Assembly (NCBI GenBank): GCA_022478985.1
Contig: JAKSZP010017373.1
Coordinates: forward strand, 1 to 64,000
Reading direction: 5' to 3'
Length of the DNA stretch: 64,000 nucleotides
Origin: Massospora cicadina
Lineage: Eukaryota > Entomophthoromycota > Entomophthoromycetes > Entomophthorales > Entomophthoraceae
The notes below the pieces were generated by a model. That model was not told the origin of the DNA. It saw only the letters and a program-made list of their open reading frames with translations, and did not search any database. The position numbers and the translations under genes were made by a program. Below, in pieces: positions 11,784 to 23,039 of the stretch (positions are counted from its first letter, which is position 1; each line of letters begins with the position of its first letter).

Positions 11784-13204
11784 TGTCTTGAAAACAGCAG
11801 AAGAAGTTTAAAATGGCCTGTCAGTCAGAATGTGTAAGCACCCAAAAAGCAAGCCAGAATGCCAGAGGCATTGCCGCACATATGACGTTGTATGAAGCCA
11901 TGAATTGGGAAACGATATACCATTTGTGTAAGGCAATTGTGAACAGCTACCTAAGAACAAACCAAATGGAGACAGCCCCAGACACTGGGGGTCTTGCTGC
12001 AGGGGGCGGTACCACAGGTATATTTTCTAAAAGGTCACTTGTGCAGGTTCAATTCAACTGAGGATACAAGGGGGCGGATACTTGCTCGGAAATGGTGGAT
12101 GTAAGGCCACAAGATCCCAGTATTTTGTTGGCGGATATTTGAAATAATTGGGTTGAATTGCCAGAAGTATATAGCACGCTGAATCAGTTGACGATAGTTG
12201 GGGCCATAGTGACCATCAGTACTGGTAAAGCCCATCTGGTATAAGGACTGACAGGCCACCATAGTAAAGCCATTGGGAATGTGGCCAGAAGGATATCAAT
12301 AAAATCAAAAATTGATAGTTTTTAGTGGCAAATTTTATTTAAAGGAAAGTGAAGAAAATTGACCAACAATTTTTTCAGTGTGATGCACTAATTAGTGGAC
12401 AATTGATGTGGGAACAAGAAGGTATCAGGTCCCTCAATTTCTACCTAACAAGAAAAATATTTGGGGATGTGGCAGATAAGCTCAATGGGAACTGACATCA
12501 AAGAATTCAGCAGCAGGCTGGGTTACTGTCAGTTTGACCTCGAACGCCCAAACTGAGGCTCAACTGCATTTCCAAAGTTTGGCGCAACAGCATCTGGCCC
12601 AATGAACAGAGGGAATCCCCAGGGCCACCCCACGTAGGGGTGGTCCCGTTTGGTTGGAAACAGGTATAGTATGCCCAACATGCCCATGCCCAGTCGCTGG
12701 ACCATTCATTTGGTCAAAAGCGTTGTCAGCCACAACTCCCAATTTGCCATAAGGAAGCTTTGAACTTTCATTGATGGTGTCCAATGCTACTAGCTGCATG
12801 TCAGGGATCATCCCTGACAATTTTGATAGGGGGTTAATTTTAACGATTGCACTGTTGGCTAAATCAATACGGTTGGCGATTCTGGCCAATTATCAACCTT
12901 TATCCCTTCTTAACTATGTGAATTTTTATCATTGGGCTTGTTTCTAATCGTTTTCAGATTAATTGACTTCAGTTCAGAAATCTCCATGCAGATTTCCCTG
13001 ATCAGACGTACAAGTTCAGCTGAGGTGAGTGTGGGCACTGGGGGAGGGATCTGAAGAGGGAAGGTTTTTACCCAGCGCTCATCTATCATGTGGGCGAGGT
13101 CACCCTGGGTAATGAAGGGTACAGTCACCCTCTTCATAACCTTTTTACTCGGAAATGGGAAGAGGGCCTGATTGATACACAGGGGATGTTCCCCGGGACT
13201 TACA
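11784..13204 (-). mobile_element. 3' LTR of element F
   Basis: In minus orientation it begins TGTAAGTCC at 13204, directly after a purine-rich AAAAAAGGAAAGGGTAA tract. It ends at 11784 (plus strand TGTCTTG). It aligns with the 5' LTR at 17668-20002 and the solo LTR at 50534-51681. Its first ~650 bases are protein-coding (see 12560-13296). Confidence 0.88.
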
Positions 13205-13296
13205 TTACCCTTTCCTTTTTTCAACAGAAGAGCACCACCACCGGGGAACTGCATGAGGGCCACATTTTTTTGCACTTTTGGTAACTTAATCGCCAT
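12560..13296 (-). pseudogene. LTR-straddling reading frame of element F
   Basis: An ATG at 13296, just past the pol stop near 13302, opens a frame that reads through the polypurine tract (as K-K-G-K-G-N) into the 3' LTR at 13204 and stops at 12910. After one frameshift the same protein resumes at 12889 and runs to 12560. The same frame is recognisable in the 5' LTR (19535-19888, unbroken across that shift) and in the solo LTR (51185-51406). Conserved blocks are G-D-L-x-H-M-x-D-E-R-W-V, P-P-P-V-P-T-L-T-S-A-E, and V-x-A-L-D-T-x-N. I see no domain I can name, no signal peptide and no membrane segment. It could be an extra element protein or the relic of a longer pol tail. Confidence 0.6.
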
Positions 13297-13301
13297 TACA
13301 G

Positions 13302-13484
13302 TCACAATTTTTTGGGGTGTGGGGAGCGTGTGTGGTGGGATTTGTGAAATGCTTCAACCAGTTCCATGCAGTTAGAACAATTGCAAGCCTTAACCCAACT
13401 GTTCTCATAAGCTGGATAACCCTTCCAGGACATGATATATTGAATGGACTGATGGGACTTGTGGGATGCTAGGATATTTTCCAC
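13302..13484 (-). pseudogene. Element F chromodomain
   Basis: The frame contains Y-I-M-S-W-K-G-Y-P-A-Y-E-N-S-W-V and ends E-L-V-E-A-F-H-K, the signature of the C-terminal chromodomain of chromovirus integrases. The first aromatic cage position and two Trp residues are visible. It lies downstream of integrase and separated from it by a decayed stretch (13485-13750). The stop at 13302 sits six bases before the start of the LTR-straddling frame. Confidence 0.85.
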
Positions 13485-13749
13485 TTTGGCTTTTCCACAT
13501 TTTCAATAACAATCGGCTCAGGAGCCGCAGGAACAGTGCTCTTAAAGGGTGACAACTGGAAACGCGGAAGATGGTGCGCTGTTTCTAGTGGGCTGGAAGT
13601 TTTAACCAGAACTCACCATTGCCCAAGTCTTCCTCCACCAAATGGGGGCTCAAATGCTTACCTGCAAACTTATGGGAGGGTACTTGCATTCTTAAATGAC
13701 ACGTATCAAGCATAACATATGAGCCCACCATTATGTTATGAACTGGGAG

Positions 13750-14817
13750 TCACTTACAATTTACAAACTGCTTGTAAACTTCAATGGCTTTAGTGAGGTG
13801 TTCCCTCACTAAAGATTGAGTAGACCTAATATGTACAGCATGATCTGCGGCAGCTTGGTCCTTGGGCTGCAAGCAGGGTCCGACCAAAAAGGAAGGATTA
13901 TAACCCAACATTGCTTCATAGGGAGAAAACCCCGTGGAAGCGTGAGTCCCATTGTTGTAGGTTAATTGAGCGAGGGGAAGGTCATTAGCCCAGGCGTCCT
14001 GTGCGGCTGCAGCATAGCAACTCAGGTACTGTTCTAGGACTTGGTTAACTCGCTTGGTCTGTCCATAGGACTGGGGATGATATGTCATGGAGTGACAGGG
14101 GAGTTTTTTAAAATAGATAAAAGTTCACTCCAGAACCGTGCCCTGAACTGTAAACCCATGGTCACTTATGATCTCCTGTGGGAGGCCAAACATTGAAAAC
14201 ACATGGCGCACAAAGAGACGAGCAGTTTCCTCTGATGTAATTGTGGAAGTACAGGGAATAAAAAGAGAAAACTTAGTGAAGCGGTCCACCACCACCATCA
14301 CCACCTTAAATCCATTAGAGCAGGGGAGTTCGATGATAAAATCCATGGACACTGATGTCCATGGACCCTCCATATGTTGTAAGGGGTGTAGAAGCCCGTT
14401 TCTACCAGAGCGATCTGACTTAGCCCAAGCACAATTAATGCAATCGGCAATCCAGGCCATAACTTCCTTAGTTGAACCCACCCAATTGTAGGTCCACTTG
14501 ATCAAGTCGATGCATTTATTATTGCCCAGTTGGCTGACTGTGTGGGGTTGTGATGCATGAAAGATCTCAGCTTTGAAGAGAGGAGGAACCCAAATTCGTG
14601 ACCAAAAATGAATTAGAACCTCCACCAAGGAGTATAGAGAGTGTTTATGATTTTGGAGAGACAATTGCTTGAATAACTTCACACCTTCAGGGCGGGTCAT
14701 TTGGCTGGCTAAGACCTGAGCAACTAGTGGGGCATCAGGAGCAAGGGCGACGGAAGAGATGACAGGGGGAACAATTGACAAAATTTGAGCGGCAGGAATT
14801 ATGGTAATAAGGTACAC
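13750..14817 (-). pseudogene. Element F integrase
   Basis: Two frames (14125-14817 and 13750-14088) cover it. The zinc domain has H-A-S-Q-P-H and C-I-N-C. The first catalytic Asp is in S-V-S-M-D-F-I, the second in I-I-S-D-H-G. The third should be Glu in G-Q-T-E-R-V-N-Q, but here the codon at 14053-14055 is AAG (Lys). Integrase inserts element DNA into the host genome; this copy cannot, given the Lys, and it also has a frameshift near 14100. The change is explained by CpG-to-CpA decay at the codon boundary. Confidence 0.88.
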
Positions 14818-15340
14818 TACATCTGGGTCTGAGGGACAGTGAGCGGGGTGTGGCTGAGAAAATTGGGAAGTACGTTAAGCGCACCTTTCAAAAATCTGTA
14901 TTTGAAATTGAAACTGCACAAGTCCCAATAGGTATGAGCTTGCTGATGCACCAATTTTTGGGGTTTACAGAAATACAAGAGATCTTGGTGGTCCATGCGA
15001 ACAATTAAATTATGTTGAGAACCCTGTAACAGATACCTCCAATGAGTTAATGCCCATGCTATGGCTGTCAACTCCTTATTTTAGATGGCCCAAGATTGCT
15101 CCATAGAGGAAAATTTTTGGGAAAAGTAGGTGACCAGATGTTCTAAGCCCTCATGCTCTTGGAGCAGCACTGCCCCACTTCCACTGAGGAGGCATTGCAC
15201 GCAATGATATACAGCTTGGCAGGATCCACATGTTTCAGGATGGGAGGGGATAAAAACACCTTTCTGATTGATTCAAACGCCTGCTAACATTTGGGTGTCC
15301 ATTGAAATGGTACATTCTTGCCTGTGAGGGGGTGGAGTGG
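14817..15340 (-). pseudogene. Element F RNase H region
   Basis: The open part at 14817-15071 carries A-I-A-W-A-L-T-H-W-R-Y-L-L-Q-G and M-D-H-Q-D-L-L-Y-F, the last helices of Ty3-type RNase H with its final catalytic Asp. The upstream half to 15340 is broken by stops. RNase H removes the RNA strand during replication. Confidence 0.75.
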
Positions 15341-15345
15341 GGCAG

Positions 15346-16328
15346 CTAACTGTGAGAGAGGCGAGGAAAATTTTTTAAGAAAATAATGTTTCCCAAGAAA
15401 CTCTGTAGTTGTTTCTGGGTTGTTGGGGTTGGCCATTCATGGATAGCATCCAACTTATTGAGAGGAATCGCGTAGCCATCTTTAAGGATGAGGTTCCTGA
15501 GAAATGTAACTTCCTCCTTATAGAACTTGCATTTGGAAGGCTTAACAAACAAGCCTGCCTTGTGCAAAGCAGCCATGACTGCTTCCAAGTCAATAATGTG
15601 TTGTTCAGGAGTCAGGGAGTGAACCAGAATGTCATTGATATATGTGACCACGCAAGTGCACTGGAGGTCACCCAGTACACTGTCAATCATTTATTGAAAC
15701 ATAGCGGGAGCATCCTTCAGCACAAAGGACATTACGCAGAATTGGAAAATGCCTCACTTCATCCGGATCGCTGTTAGCCATCCTTGCCCTTCCATTACCC
15801 AAATCTGGTTGAAGGCATTGATAATATCCAGCTTAGAGAGCACACAAGATTTGGCGATTGCTTGGCTGATCGTCTGCTCCAGGGGCAGGGGTAGGGATTG
15901 TGAACCATACCTTTATTAAAATGTCCATAATCCACACAGGGATGGAGGGAATCATTGGCTTTTTTGGCTAAGACGATGTGAGACGCGAATGGTGATGTCT
16001 CCTTAAACAACAACCCTTTTTTAAGCATATCATCCAACCAAGTGTTAAGTGCAACCTCATTCTCTGATGTATGGGGATACAACGGACAGTTGATATTCAC
16101 CAACTACACCATCGTACGGAATCCCAAGTCAAATTTAGTATGAGGAGGCAGACAATCCGCCTTTTTGGAATTAAAGATACTTTGATAGCGCATTAAACTT
16201 TTGGGAGAATTGGACAGAAGGCCCGCAGGAGAGTTGAAGGAAGTAATAGAACTGTGAACTTGAGTTTTCTTAAGAGTGCTGACTAAGGGAACTTCACCCT
16301 CCAGTTGATCATTAACGAATGACAACAT
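15346..16328 (-). pseudogene. Element F reverse transcriptase
   Basis: Frames at 16104-16328, 15795-16103 and 15346-15690 together span the RT. Visible are L-H-P-C-V-D-Y (motif before the palm), the L-D-L-like palm region (shifted), and V-T-Y-I-N-D-I-L at the active site. The family motif is Y-I-D-D, so the first catalytic Asp is Asn here (codon 15634-15636, ATC-AAT from ATC-GAT). That change alone should abolish polymerisation. Two frameshifts are also present. Confidence 0.85.
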
Positions 16329-16358
16329 GTTTGACTCCAGGTGGATCCTAACATGTTG

Positions 16359-16625
16359 TCAGCGCCACCATTCAACCCCTAAGATCACTGGAACCACCAA
16401 GTTTGGCATAACAGAAAACCAATCGCAGAAGCTAAACTGGTGTACTGAGAAAGGTACTGGCTGATGGACAATATATGATGTCTGGGAGGCTGAAGAAGCC
16501 ACCATCACCAATGGACCTATGTCCATATTCAGTTCCAATTGTTGGGCTAACTCAACGCTCATGAAATTACCCGCAGCTCTGTATCCACCAGGGTTTCAAA
16601 GGAGATGTGGTGAGACTCAATACTA
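16359..16625 (-). pseudogene. Element F aspartic protease
   Basis: A decayed L-V-D-T active-site block lies near 16590-16600, followed after a frameshift by N-F-M-S-V-E-L-A-Q-Q-L. The frame ends with V-I-L-G-V-E-W-W, the usual I-L-G-x-x-W motif of retropepsins. The enzyme would cleave the Gag-Pol precursor. The frameshift lies directly beside the active site. Confidence 0.75.
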
Positions 16626-16812
16626 ATTTTCATTGGTAATAAAATATAAGCGAAGTTTTGTTTATTAATAGATTCAGGAGTTTATGTTGCAACTGAAGAA
16701 ATGGCAGGCAGATTGGGGGGAAGGTCGGGGGCCTTTTCTGGGATAAAGTTAGGAAGAACAAGGGCTTGAGAGCCAGCTTCCTCCATCTGGGCTTTTAATG
16801 ATTCGATTTAGG

Positions 16813-17440
16813 TTAACCAGGATAAACCAACTCTGACGCTGGAGTGGTTATGGGCTTGAAAGCCAAAACTATCATTGGTTTGATGATAAAAACTGTGTCC
16901 TCATCATCATTGGGTAATCCTATCAAAAAATTTCCCACTTGATAGCGGGAAGTATGTTGAGGTGTGGCATTAATAGTAGTTGCAGCGGTACATATTTGAT
17001 CTATTGTTCCTTTTGAGGTGGACCAAACCTCATGGTGAGCAATTACTGAATCCAAACCTGATATAAAGATTTCCTGAAGCATATCATTAGATAGATACAG
17101 TGTGGGGGCCTGTTCGCAGAAGATAGAGACCAAAGAAGCCAAGCTAGGGGCTTCAGACATAGTAGAGAGCAATCTGAATAAGCAGTCTGAGCACAACACC
17201 GGGGGTTTCAAGGCAGCTGATACAACAGCAATCAGTAAGGTGGGGTCCCCCGCTTGTGAGGAAGGATGCAGAAGGCCTTGTACCCACCAACGGGCGTCCC
17301 CTTCCACAGCGTCCAACAAAGAGACCCCTTGTTGGGCATGGGATAATGCAGCAGTATTATTAAGGGCAATCGCAGAATGCATTTGCATCTCAGTGAGGGC
17401 GGCAAGAACCTGATTTACAATCTTATGGAAAGGAACATGT
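16813..17440 (-). pseudogene. Element F gag
   Basis: A 191-codon frame with the capsid-like block A-R-W-W-V-Q-G-L and later E-I-F-I-S-G-L-D. It appears to extend upstream to about 17440, since the same frame continues before the first ATG at 17388. No zinc knuckle is evident in the preserved part. It is the longest uninterrupted gag in the window. Confidence 0.7.
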
Positions 17441-18066
17441 GAACTTTATTCCAGAATAAAAGGAGGGGAGAGGTAGTAATCCATGAGGCTCTGACAGCCT
17501 GAAGAAGTTTCTCCAAGGTAGAGCAAATACTAAACCACAAAATTAAGTGACCAAATGAACAACAAAAAGCAGATTACTGATTGTAAGTTCACTTGGTAGA
17601 GAGTAACCACTGCGACGCCCACCTCAAAGAGCAGGGCGGAAGTGGCAGAACAATGGTTGATCAATTATTTCATGAAAATGGCAGAAGATGTTTAGACCAG
17701 CCTGCCAGTTGGAATGAGTAAGCACCTAAAAAGCAAGCCAGAGTGCCAGAGGCATTGCCACATGTATGACGTTGTATGGAAACATGAATTGGGAAACGAT
17801 ATACCATTTGAGTAAGGCAATTGTGGACAGCAACCTGAGAAAGAACTAAATGGAGACACCCCAGACACTGGGGGTCTTGCTTCAGGGGTGGTACAACAGG
17901 TATATTTTCTATAAGGTCACTGGTGGGCAGGTTCAATTCAACTGAGGAGACAAAGGGGCGAATCCTTGCTTGGAAATGGTGGATGTAAGGCCACAAGATC
18001 CCAGTATATTGTTGGCGGATATTGGAAATAATGGGGTTGAATTACCAGAAGTATCTAGCACGCTGA

Positions 18067-18963
18067 TGTCAAGAGAGTGTCTGTAACTCTCTTGTTCCCA
18101 GCAAAGTGATGTGGAGCGTGAACCCACATTGCTAGGGAACTAGCCATTAATAGAATGGGGAATGAGGCACCTAGAATGGTGCTTGAGCAGGAGGTAACCC
18201 AGGCGGGGGTGGAAAGCACCACATATGAGAACAGATAAGTAAGAAACCTCCCAACTTGAGTAGACACCAACGGGGTGTCCATAGTCGAGATTAACTTGGA
18301 GTGAGTAGACTTAGGTGTTTTGGTCTGGAGGGGACCTAAACGGCCCAAGAAAGCACCTGGAATTTGTGTAAATTGTGATAATAGGTAGTGGCCCACATAG
18401 TTGGAGACCATCCTGAAGAGGTCCACCACCATGTTCGCCCAAGGAACCATTGTAAAAAAACGTAAAGTAACGGTTAAATTTTCTTTAAAGAAAGTCGACC
18501 AACAAGGAATGTTGGTCACAAAAATGTATTTAAAATGTGCCGGGGAAATTTGGGTTCTGAGGAAATGCACCCAAGCCTTGATGCTCCAATAAACAGATGC
18601 TTCCTCCCATTTTGGTAAAATACACCAAAAGTGCCTTCACTCAAGTAATCGATTGAAGCCTTATTTTACCTGAAGTCAAAATTTCATAGCTGGAGCGGGA
18701 CTTGAACCCTTGCTCTCCAACCAAGCGAATTGAACCATTTTCATTTAAAATGTAAATTGTTCGTTTCAAAGCCTGGGCCAAGATAAGAGGCTGGGCGTTT
18801 TGCACCCCATTAGTATCAACCTGGGCATGCTTGGCTTGCACTCAGCGTTGATCTAAAGTTTTCTTTAGGTCAGGGAGAGCCTGAAGCTTCATCTTCTGGG
18901 CCTCCTGTCACCCAGCCTTATCCCTAGCATCAGTGCCTACTATTATGTCATCCAACCATGACA
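18067..18963 (-). mobile_element. Solo LTR, family A, TSD gctga
   Basis: The insert starts TGTCAAG and ends ATGACA on the plus strand and is flanked by perfect gctga duplications at 18062-18066 and 18964-18968. It is related to the LTRs of element H (32651-34181 and 62787-63675). The comparison with the empty site in the 3' LTR of F is exact at the TSD. The orientation is set by the coding frame in its first 320 bases (minus strand), as in H. Confidence 0.93.
18641..18963 (-). pseudogene. LTR-borne reading frame of family A
   Basis: From the first bases of the LTR (minus strand, 18963) one frame runs for about 107 codons with two in-frame TGA codons, ending at 18641. It contains W-L-D-D-I-I-V-G-T-D and L-P-D-L-K-K-T-L-D-Q-R followed by a TGA where the H copies have Trp. 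The frame corresponds to the one at 34036-34260 that starts upstream of the 3' LTR of element H. A stretch at 18691-18736 also resembles the D and T arms of a tRNA, but it lies inside the coding frame. Confidence 0.55.
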
Positions 18964-19534
18964 GCTGAATTCAGTTGACAATGGTTGGGGCCATAGTGAC
19001 CATCAGTACTGGTAAAGCCCATCTGGTATAGGGACTGACAGGCCACCATAGTAAAGCCATTGGGAATGTGGCCAGAAGGATATCAATAAAATCAAAAATT
19101 GATAGTTTTTAGTGGCAAATTTCATCTAAAGGAAAGTGAAGAAAATTGACCAACAATTTTTTTTCAGTGCGATGCACTGATTTAGTTAGTGGACAATTGA
19201 TGTGGGAACAAGCAGGTATTGGGTCCCTCAATTTCTACCTAACCAGCAAAATATTTGGGGATGGGGGAAGATAAGCTCAATGGGAACTGACATTAAAGAA
19301 TTAGGTGGCAGGCCGAGTCACTGTCAGTTTGACCTTGAACGCCTGAACTGAGGCTCAACTGCGTTTCTAACAGTTGGCGTGATGGCATCTAGCCCAACGA
19401 GCAGTGGGAATCCCCCAGGGCCACCCCTCGTAGGGGCGGTCCCAATTGGTTGGGAATGGGTTCAGGATGCCTAACTCGCCCATGCCCTGTTGTAGGGCCA
19501 TTTGTTTGGTCAAAAGCGTTGCATCAGCCACAAC

Positions 19535-19888
19535 TCACAATTTGCCATAAGGAAGCTTTGAAATTTCATTGATGGTGTCCAATGCTACTACCTGCACATT
19601 GGGGATGATCCCTGACAATTTTGAAAGGGGGTTAATTTTGACGATTGCACTGTTGGCTGAATCAAAACTGTCAGCAATTCTGGCCAATGAATCTCCCTTC
19701 ATCCCTTTTTGAATATGTGAATTCCGATCATCAGGCTTGTTTCCAATTATTTTTTGACCAATTGACTTCATTTCAGCGATCTTGGTGCAGATCTCCCTGA
19801 TCAGATGTACAATTTCAGCTGAGGTGAGCGTGGGCACTGGGGGAGGGATCTGAAGAGGTAGGGCTGTTACCCAGCGCTCGTCTACCAT
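19535..19888 (-). pseudogene. LTR-borne reading frame in the 5' LTR of element F
   Basis: A 117-codon open frame starting M-V-D-E-R-W-V and including P-P-P-V-P-T-L-T-S-A-E and N-P-L-S-K-L-S-G-I-I-P. It is the copy of the frame at 12560-13296 and shows that the two halves there were once continuous. Being in the 5' LTR, this copy has no upstream start and is not expected to be expressed as such. Confidence 0.6.
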
Positions 19889-20002
19889 GTGGGTGAGGTC
19901 ACCCTGGGTGACGAGGGGTACAGCCCCCTCTTCAGAACCTTTTTACTCGGAAATGGGAAGAGGGCCCAATTGACACACAGGGGACATTCCCCAGGACTTA
20001 CA

Positions 20003-22297
20003 GTATCACCACCAGTTTATCCCCAAGTTCACCCAGCTGAGGGATCCTCTTGTAAGGCTATTGGCTAAGAATGCCCCTTTTACTGGAGAGCAGAACAAAA
20101 GGCTGCCTTTGAGACGCTAAAGCAGTTGTTGCAAAAGTGCCCTATCCTGTGCCACCCTGATTATGGTAAACCTTCTCTTCTGTATACCAATGCCTCTGAC
20201 TACGCTGTTGGAGCCATTCTGGTGCAATTGGATGATAACATCGTGGATCACCCTGTCTCCTATTTCAGCAAACCTTTATCCAAGACTGAACACAATTACA
20301 GTGTCACTGAAAAAGAGTGCCTTGCAGTCTGACTGGCTGTAAAACATTACCGCCCTTATTTATATAGAGCTTCCTTCACTGTGATCACTGACCACGCCTC
20401 TCTGAAGTGGTTGCAGAATATGAAGTATCCCACTGGGCTGTTGGCTCGCTGAGCCTTAAAGCTCCAACACTATTATATTAAGATTGAGCACCAAGTGGGA
20501 ACCTACCTTATAAAGATGATGGTTTAACTCAGCTGCTTATTCTTCACCTGTATAGTAGTGGAGCTGAGAGGTTGCACAGCCTCCTTATGACCCCTGAAAC
20601 CTGGGAAGATGAGAATGAACCCATCCAGAAAACGTTGGTCTGACACTTTTACAACACCAAGGTGGAAAGCAGGAAGTTATATAAGAAAGTAAGGGTTAAT
20701 TGGTTGCATTATATCTGAGCTTCTGAGCGAGTCCCCATGATCCTGGAGGTCCATTCTATTCTGGGACACAGTAGAGTGCAAAAAAATTATTAGTGGGTGA
20801 AGGATAGGTACTACTGGGATGGAATCACGGAGCCTATTATCAAAGTGCTTGATGCCAGCTTAATTTGTAAGAAGCAATTCAGCTACAAACCCAGGTAATA
20901 ATACTAACCCACCACGCCTCAACAACCAAATCATACTTTAAGTTTGGATGTTGAGGGTCTGTGTCAGGATAGGGTAGCTGATGATAATAGTTCCTCTTAA
21001 GCGTACCAAAATGGAAGGGATAAAATGTATCACAGAGAGTAGACAGCGGGGAGAGCTGGGAATCATAAACGTAGGAGCCAGTAAATTGCTATAAGCTTTG
21101 AGATAGGTGATGAGGGACCTATTGTAATAAAACTGGAAAAGTGTGAAGTTGATGGCTGGAGAGGAGCTTTTTAAACAGAGGCTCTACAAATAAGCAAAAT
21201 CAAGATTGAAATGGAGGTAAAAACATAAATTTATTTAGTGAAATGAGCGGATATTTATAGGCTGTGTTTTATTTTAGTTCTTTCATAGTAACGACGTCCT
21301 CCACTGGCAAGATCTTCAGCACCCTGACGTTGATCAGGGGGAGTTGACAGCAGGCTTTCCTTTGAAAAGTTGTTTATGTGATGGAAAATAATGCTCCATT
21401 GAGGTGAGAGGAAATTTTGGAGAGGTATCAGAGGTAGAGAAATTAGAGTGGGGCTGAGTGTAAGCGGGTCAAATCCCAACAGTCTGCTACCTCAGACTAC
21501 CAGCAGAAATTGCTATATCCTGATAGGTACTGATCACTTTACCAAATGGGTTGAAGCGGTTGCTCTTCCTGCCCAGGCCACCAAAGCTACTGCAACCTTT
21601 CATATCAACATATTTTCACCTGGAATGGTTGTCCCCAGGCCCTGCTTTGTGACAATGGGAAGAATTTCACCTTGCGGGTGGTAAAGCTTTTAGCTATTTA
21701 CATGAGGATGCAGCAGCTTTTCTCACCCACTACAACCCTTACACAAATGATATGGTGGAAAGAGCAGATGGAACCCTGGTTTCTATACTAAGTAAGATGG
21801 CCAGCTCAGATCCTCTACACTGGGAATAATCTTTGCCTAGTCTCTTATGGCCTCAGTTTAGCTACCATCAAATTTCTTAAAATGTCTCCTTTACACATCT
21901 TATATGGTGGGGAACCAGGGGTAACTGCTCCATTAGCTAAGCACATCTTCTCTACCTGGACTGAAGATCCTGAGAAAGCTCTGATAAAATTAGCCCAGAA
22001 CATCATTCACTGCAGTCAGATACTATGATTAACCTAGCTAAAACATTCACTAAAGAAGGGGTAGCTGCAAATGATCTTAGTAAGCCCCTCACTTCCTTTC
22101 AAGTGTCAGATCTGGTGTTGTATTACTATGATTGTACACTCCTAGAAGTGAGAAGCTCAGGTCTATCTGGGAAGGCCCCTTTGTAGTCACTTATAAGTGA
22201 GGGGATGATTACTCCATTAAGTTCCTTGCTATCAGAGTTACTATCAGCTGAGTCAATAGCCAGTTCTTGCATCCTTATTCTCCACCTAACACTCTTT
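20003..22297 (+). pseudogene. Element J RT end, RNase H and integrase
   Basis: It begins in the RT thumb (Y-H-H-Q-F-I-P-K-F) directly after element F. RNase H is open at 20126-20332 with Y-T-N-A-S-D-Y-A-V-G (the catalytic Asp of the family T-D-A-S is Asn here) and T-E-K-E-C-L-A-V. Integrase follows from about 20650: a T-D-H-F-T-K-W-V-E-A core strand near 21530 and an S-I-W-E-G-P-F-V-V motif near 22160, the GPF region. A 500-bp segment at about 20900-21480 interrupts integrase and looks foreign. The frame ends near 22297, just before the AAGGGGGTAA tract and the 3' LTR. Confidence 0.75.
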
Positions 22298-22307
22298 AAG
22301 GGGGTAA

Positions 22308-23034
22308 TGTCATACAATTATAGGTCTGATATTGTGAGAAAAGTGTTTTTATAAGAATAATGATAATATCAGCCAAAAAACCCTGGCCAATTTCAGTAAA
22401 ACCTCTCAACAGGGGTAATACTCTTGTAAATTCTCCTCAGCCCAATATCATGAATTTGGGTAGTCAGATTGTACTGACCATGTGGTGAAATCAGGGGAGT
22501 TCATATGAGGCCTTTCTGGCCCACTTCTACCTTACTTCAAACACTTAAGCGGAGACCAACCCTTTTATAGGCTTGGAGGGGATCCCACAAGGTGCAACTA
22601 TTTTCCCCACAGTGATTGGCTCAAATATATCAAATCATTGCCTCACAGAGTTGTCCTACCTACACTTGACCCCCCATCAGCCATTCCATTAAAATGAGGC
22701 GAGTTTCAAGAGCTCCAATAAGTCAAGCACCCATATTTCCTAAATATTCTCAAAGCTAATAATGAATTTTTGCCTATCTCACTTAGGGCCTCAAGCATTT
22801 TAAATACTAAGCAGTGAGCTTAATAGGGTTCACTTCTTGAGCCCCTCACCACAGCTGATAAAACTCATAAAAAAACCACCTTTAAGTATAAAATTATAGC
22901 TATTATTATTTTAACCAGTGGTCAAAAATCCCCTTTATTTATTTTAGCAGTTGAAAAACTACTTCTCCTGCAATATCATTAAAATCAGGGGCTAATTAGC
23001 ACCAGCGTGCATACACCCCACCTTAATTCAAACA
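22308..23034 (+). mobile_element. 3' LTR of element J
   Basis: It starts TGTCATACA directly after a GGGGGTAA purine tract and ends AATTCAAACA, followed by cagct, the TSD partner of cagcc at 7623. It aligns with 7628-8390. Confidence 0.88.
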
Positions 23035-23039
23035 CAGCT

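Larger units (their letters stand above)
11784..20002 (-). mobile_element. Element F: chromodomain Ty3/gypsy (chromovirus), TSD gtatt/gtatc
   Basis: LTRs at 17668-20002 (5', containing a solo LTR) and 11784-13204 (3') are flanked by gtatt (11779-11783) and gtatc (20003-20007). The internal order on the minus strand is gag, protease, RT, RNase H, integrase, chromodomain, then a separate frame running into the 3' LTR. Chromodomains in this lineage steer integration to histone-marked chromatin. The primer site differs from the TGGTGCTC group: after the 5' LTR the minus strand reads about TTGATCAACCATTG. All domains are present, but RT and integrase have each lost a catalytic acid. Confidence 0.92.
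17668..20002 (-). mobile_element. 5' LTR of element F, interrupted by a solo family A LTR
   Basis: Without the 897-bp solo LTR and its 5-bp TSD it would be 1433 bp, close to the 1421 bp of the 3' LTR. It starts (minus strand) TGTAAGTCC at 20002 and ends at 17668. The junction on both sides of the solo LTR matches the uninterrupted 3' LTR at about 12185. Confidence 0.88.
7628..23034 (+). mobile_element. Element J: Ty3/gypsy with dUTPase-like domain, split by element F
   Basis: Family J LTRs lie at 7628-8390 and 22308-23034, flanked by cagcc (7623-7627) and cagct (23035-23039), a 5-bp TSD with one C-to-T change. The internal order is primer site, gag, protease, dUTPase-like, reverse transcriptase (RT), RNase H and integrase, all plus strand. 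The RT is interrupted by element F (11784-20002): the frame breaks at the R-Y of its thumb region and resumes with Y-H-H-Q-F-I-P at 20003. No chromodomain is seen. Every domain has stops or shifts, so the copy is dead. Confidence 0.9.

Noticed and set aside
18691..18736. tRNA-like sequence (D arm and T arm) or primer-binding site in the solo family A LTR
   Set aside because: The anticodon arm is missing, the A and B boxes are too close for Pol III, and the stretch is part of the LTR-borne coding frame. It does not follow an LTR end, so it is not a primer site either.
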